A stretch of 6,258 bases of DNA from positions 1 through 6,258 of the forward strand of contig CAKOWE010000025.1 of the NCBI GenBank assembly GCA_934122235.1, written 5' to 3'. The notes beneath the pieces were generated by a model that had not been told where the DNA came from, searched no databases, and saw only the letters and a list, made by a program, of their open reading frames with translations. A program made the position numbers and the translations under genes. This DNA is from an uncultured Clostridia bacterium. GTDB taxonomy: Bacteria > Bacillota > Clostridia > TANB77 > CAG-508. Numbering within the stretch: the first letter of the stretch is position 1; each line of letters opens with the position of its first letter. Below, in pieces: positions 5,384 through 6,258 of the stretch.

Positions 5384-6258
5384 TTATTTGTTATTAAATT
5401 TTTTTCTATTTATAACATAAGTACTTATTATTCCAATTATAGAAATTGTCATTATTGTTCCATAAACAAAAATATTGTCTCCCGTTTGAGGATTGCTTGT
5501 TATTTTTGTATTATTTAATGAAACTACTGCAAATTGAGTTTCTGCAACACCACTGTCTGCAAATTTAATTTTTAAATTATGTTTTCCTACGGCTAATTTA
5601 TTTAAAAACTCATCCTTAAAAGTAACTATTGTACTTCCTGATTTAGATGTATAATTTGAAACATCTACTAATTCATTATCTACATAAACTTGCTCATTAA
5701 ACAAACTATAATCTGCATCTATTCTAAATGTTAAATTATGGCTTTTTCCTATTGTATATACTTGATTTTGACCATCTATAAAACTATATATTGGAAATGT
5801 TCCACAAACAAAAGTAAAATCATAACGATAATTCGTATAATATTCATCTCTAATTTCTGTGATTGTAGTTGAATTTGTTACTATTTGTGTTTCTGTTGAT
5901 GCTACTAGTGGAACTACTACTTGTGCTGATAATGTTTCTGATGGTGCTTCTGATGGTGCTATTGTTGGTGCTATTGTTGGTGCTATTGTTGGTGCTGGTG
6001 ATGTTACTGGTGCCTCTGATGGTGTTATTGTTGGCGCTAGTGATGTTGCTGGTGCTTCTGATGGCGTTATTGTTGGCGCTAGTGATGTTGCTGGTGTTTC
6101 TGATGGCGTTATTGTTGGCGCTGGTGATGTTACTGGTGCTTCTGATGGCGTTATTGTTGGTGCTGGTGATGTTGCTGGTGCTTCTGATGGCGTTATTGTT
6201 GGCGCTGGTGATGTTACTGGTGCTTCTGATGGCGTTATTGTTGGTGCTGGTGATGTTG
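5384..6258 (-). CDS. Partial sortase-anchored protein with a Pro/Thr/Ser repeat stalk
   Basis: Only the C-terminal 290 aa are in the window. Read codon by codon, the frame has no stop between the TAA at 5384 and the right edge, so the start lies outside. The TTG at 5704 is an internal Leu codon. Parts in order: a stalk of 14-residue repeats (TSPAPTITPSEAPV type, 6258 to about 6002); a short zone of APTI and PSEA units (5992-5939); a linker; the motif TTITEIRDEYYTNYRYDF (5816-5869), related to one in the 615-aa protein; an Ig-like beta module (about 5525-5761: LTFRIDADYS, VYVDNELVDVSNYT, STIVTFKDEFLNKLAVGKHN, LKIKFADS), familiar from Bacillota surface proteins; and NPQTGD (5477-5494) with a hydrophobic helix and NRKKFNNK. 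The stalk probably carries a distal domain, not visible here, across the wall. Its many Thr/Ser residues could be O-glycosylated. The distal function is unknown. Confidence 0.88.
   Translation of the reverse strand, partial: TSPAPTITPSEAPVTSPAPTITPSEAPATSPAPTITPSEAPVTSPAPTITPSETPATSLAPTITPSEAPATSLAPTITPSEAPVTSPAPTIAPTIAPTIAPSEAPSETLSAQVVVPLVASTETQIVTNSTTITEIRDEYYTNYRYDFTFVCGTFPIYSFIDGQNQVYTIGKSHNLTFRIDADYSLFNEQVYVDNELVDVSNYTSKSGSTIVTFKDEFLNKLAVGKHNLKIKFADSGVAETQFAVVSLNNTKITSNPQTGDNIFVYGTIMTISIIGIISTYVINRKKFNNK
5939..5992 (-). repeat. 12-bp short tandem repeats at the stalk base
   Basis: Three perfect copies of TGCTATTGTTGG (5957-5992) encode three IAPT-phased tetrapeptides on the minus strand. 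A related 12-bp unit, TGATGGTGCTTC, occurs just before (5939-5956) and encodes the EAPS-type residues. Both are fragments of the 42-bp unit, consistent with slippage or internal deletion eroding the edge of the array. Confidence 0.8.
6002..6258 (-). repeat. 42-bp coding tandem repeat, at least six copies
   Basis: Units with an exact 42-bp period have their GGYGTTATTGTTGG core at 6021, 6063, 6105, 6147, 6189 and 6231 (plus strand). The array continues past the right edge. Each unit encodes 14 residues on the minus strand, APTITPSE[A/T]P[A/V]TS[P/L]. Differences are single bases such as CTA/CCA (Leu/Pro) and GTA/GCA (Val/Ala), so the copies are recent or are being homogenised. Whole-codon periodicity keeps the frame open if the copy number changes. 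One unit is about 50% G+C, far above the flanking DNA, because of its Pro and Ala codons. Confidence 0.93.

Noticed and set aside
5702..5704. TTG as start of a 106-aa protein
   Set aside because: The same frame continues without a stop to the window edge with coherent domain content, so this is an internal leucine codon.
6002..6258. CRISPR array
   Set aside because: The 42-bp units are contiguous with no spacers and are translated in one open frame.
6002..6258. G-quadruplex in the G/T-rich plus strand
   Set aside because: Only runs of two G occur, and these are explained by proline codons (TGG opposite CCA) in the repeat protein.

Overview
The window is very AT-rich (the coding DNA leans on A/T-ending codons) and every supported gene lies on the minus strand. 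AGGAGG ribosome binding sites, factor-independent terminators, LPXTG-like (NPKTGD/NPQTGD) sorting signals and InlB/Listeria-Bacteroides repeats point to a low-GC Gram-positive Bacillota, most likely a gut Clostridia-type bacterium. The genus cannot be fixed from this sequence alone.

Layout in the direction of transcription (right to left): (1) the 3' part of a large wall-anchored protein (6258 down to 5384). Its frame stays open to the window edge and it carries a Pro/Thr/Ser-rich stalk built on a 42-bp tandem repeat. A two-part hairpin terminator follows (5311-5363). (2) ogt, a suicide DNA alkyltransferase with a canonical PCHRV active site. (3) A non-coding gap of about 230 bp with a structured inverted repeat and a candidate promoter/operator. 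(4) A two-gene operon of secreted, sortase-anchored surface proteins (615 and 504 aa). The second gene's ribosome binding site overlaps the first gene's stop codon, and a perfect 18-bp-stem terminator ends the unit. (5) A GNAT-family N-acetyltransferase with its own promoter and terminator. (6) A 254-bp non-coding tail with several hairpins.

The theme is the cell surface. Three of the five genes encode sortase substrates with the same plan: signal peptide (not visible for the partial gene), beta-rich extracellular modules, NPxTGD, a hydrophobic helix and a basic tail. Two of them share an unnamed motif, [T]-I-x-E-I-R-D-[DE]-Y-Y, that suggests a common module. No sortase gene is in the window, so the enzyme must be encoded elsewhere. 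The Ogt and GNAT genes have no evident functional link to the surface proteins. I see no mobile element, tRNA, rRNA, CRISPR array or known riboswitch. The least explained material is the shared EIRD-YY module, the repeat stalk and the inverted repeat upstream of the surface operon.
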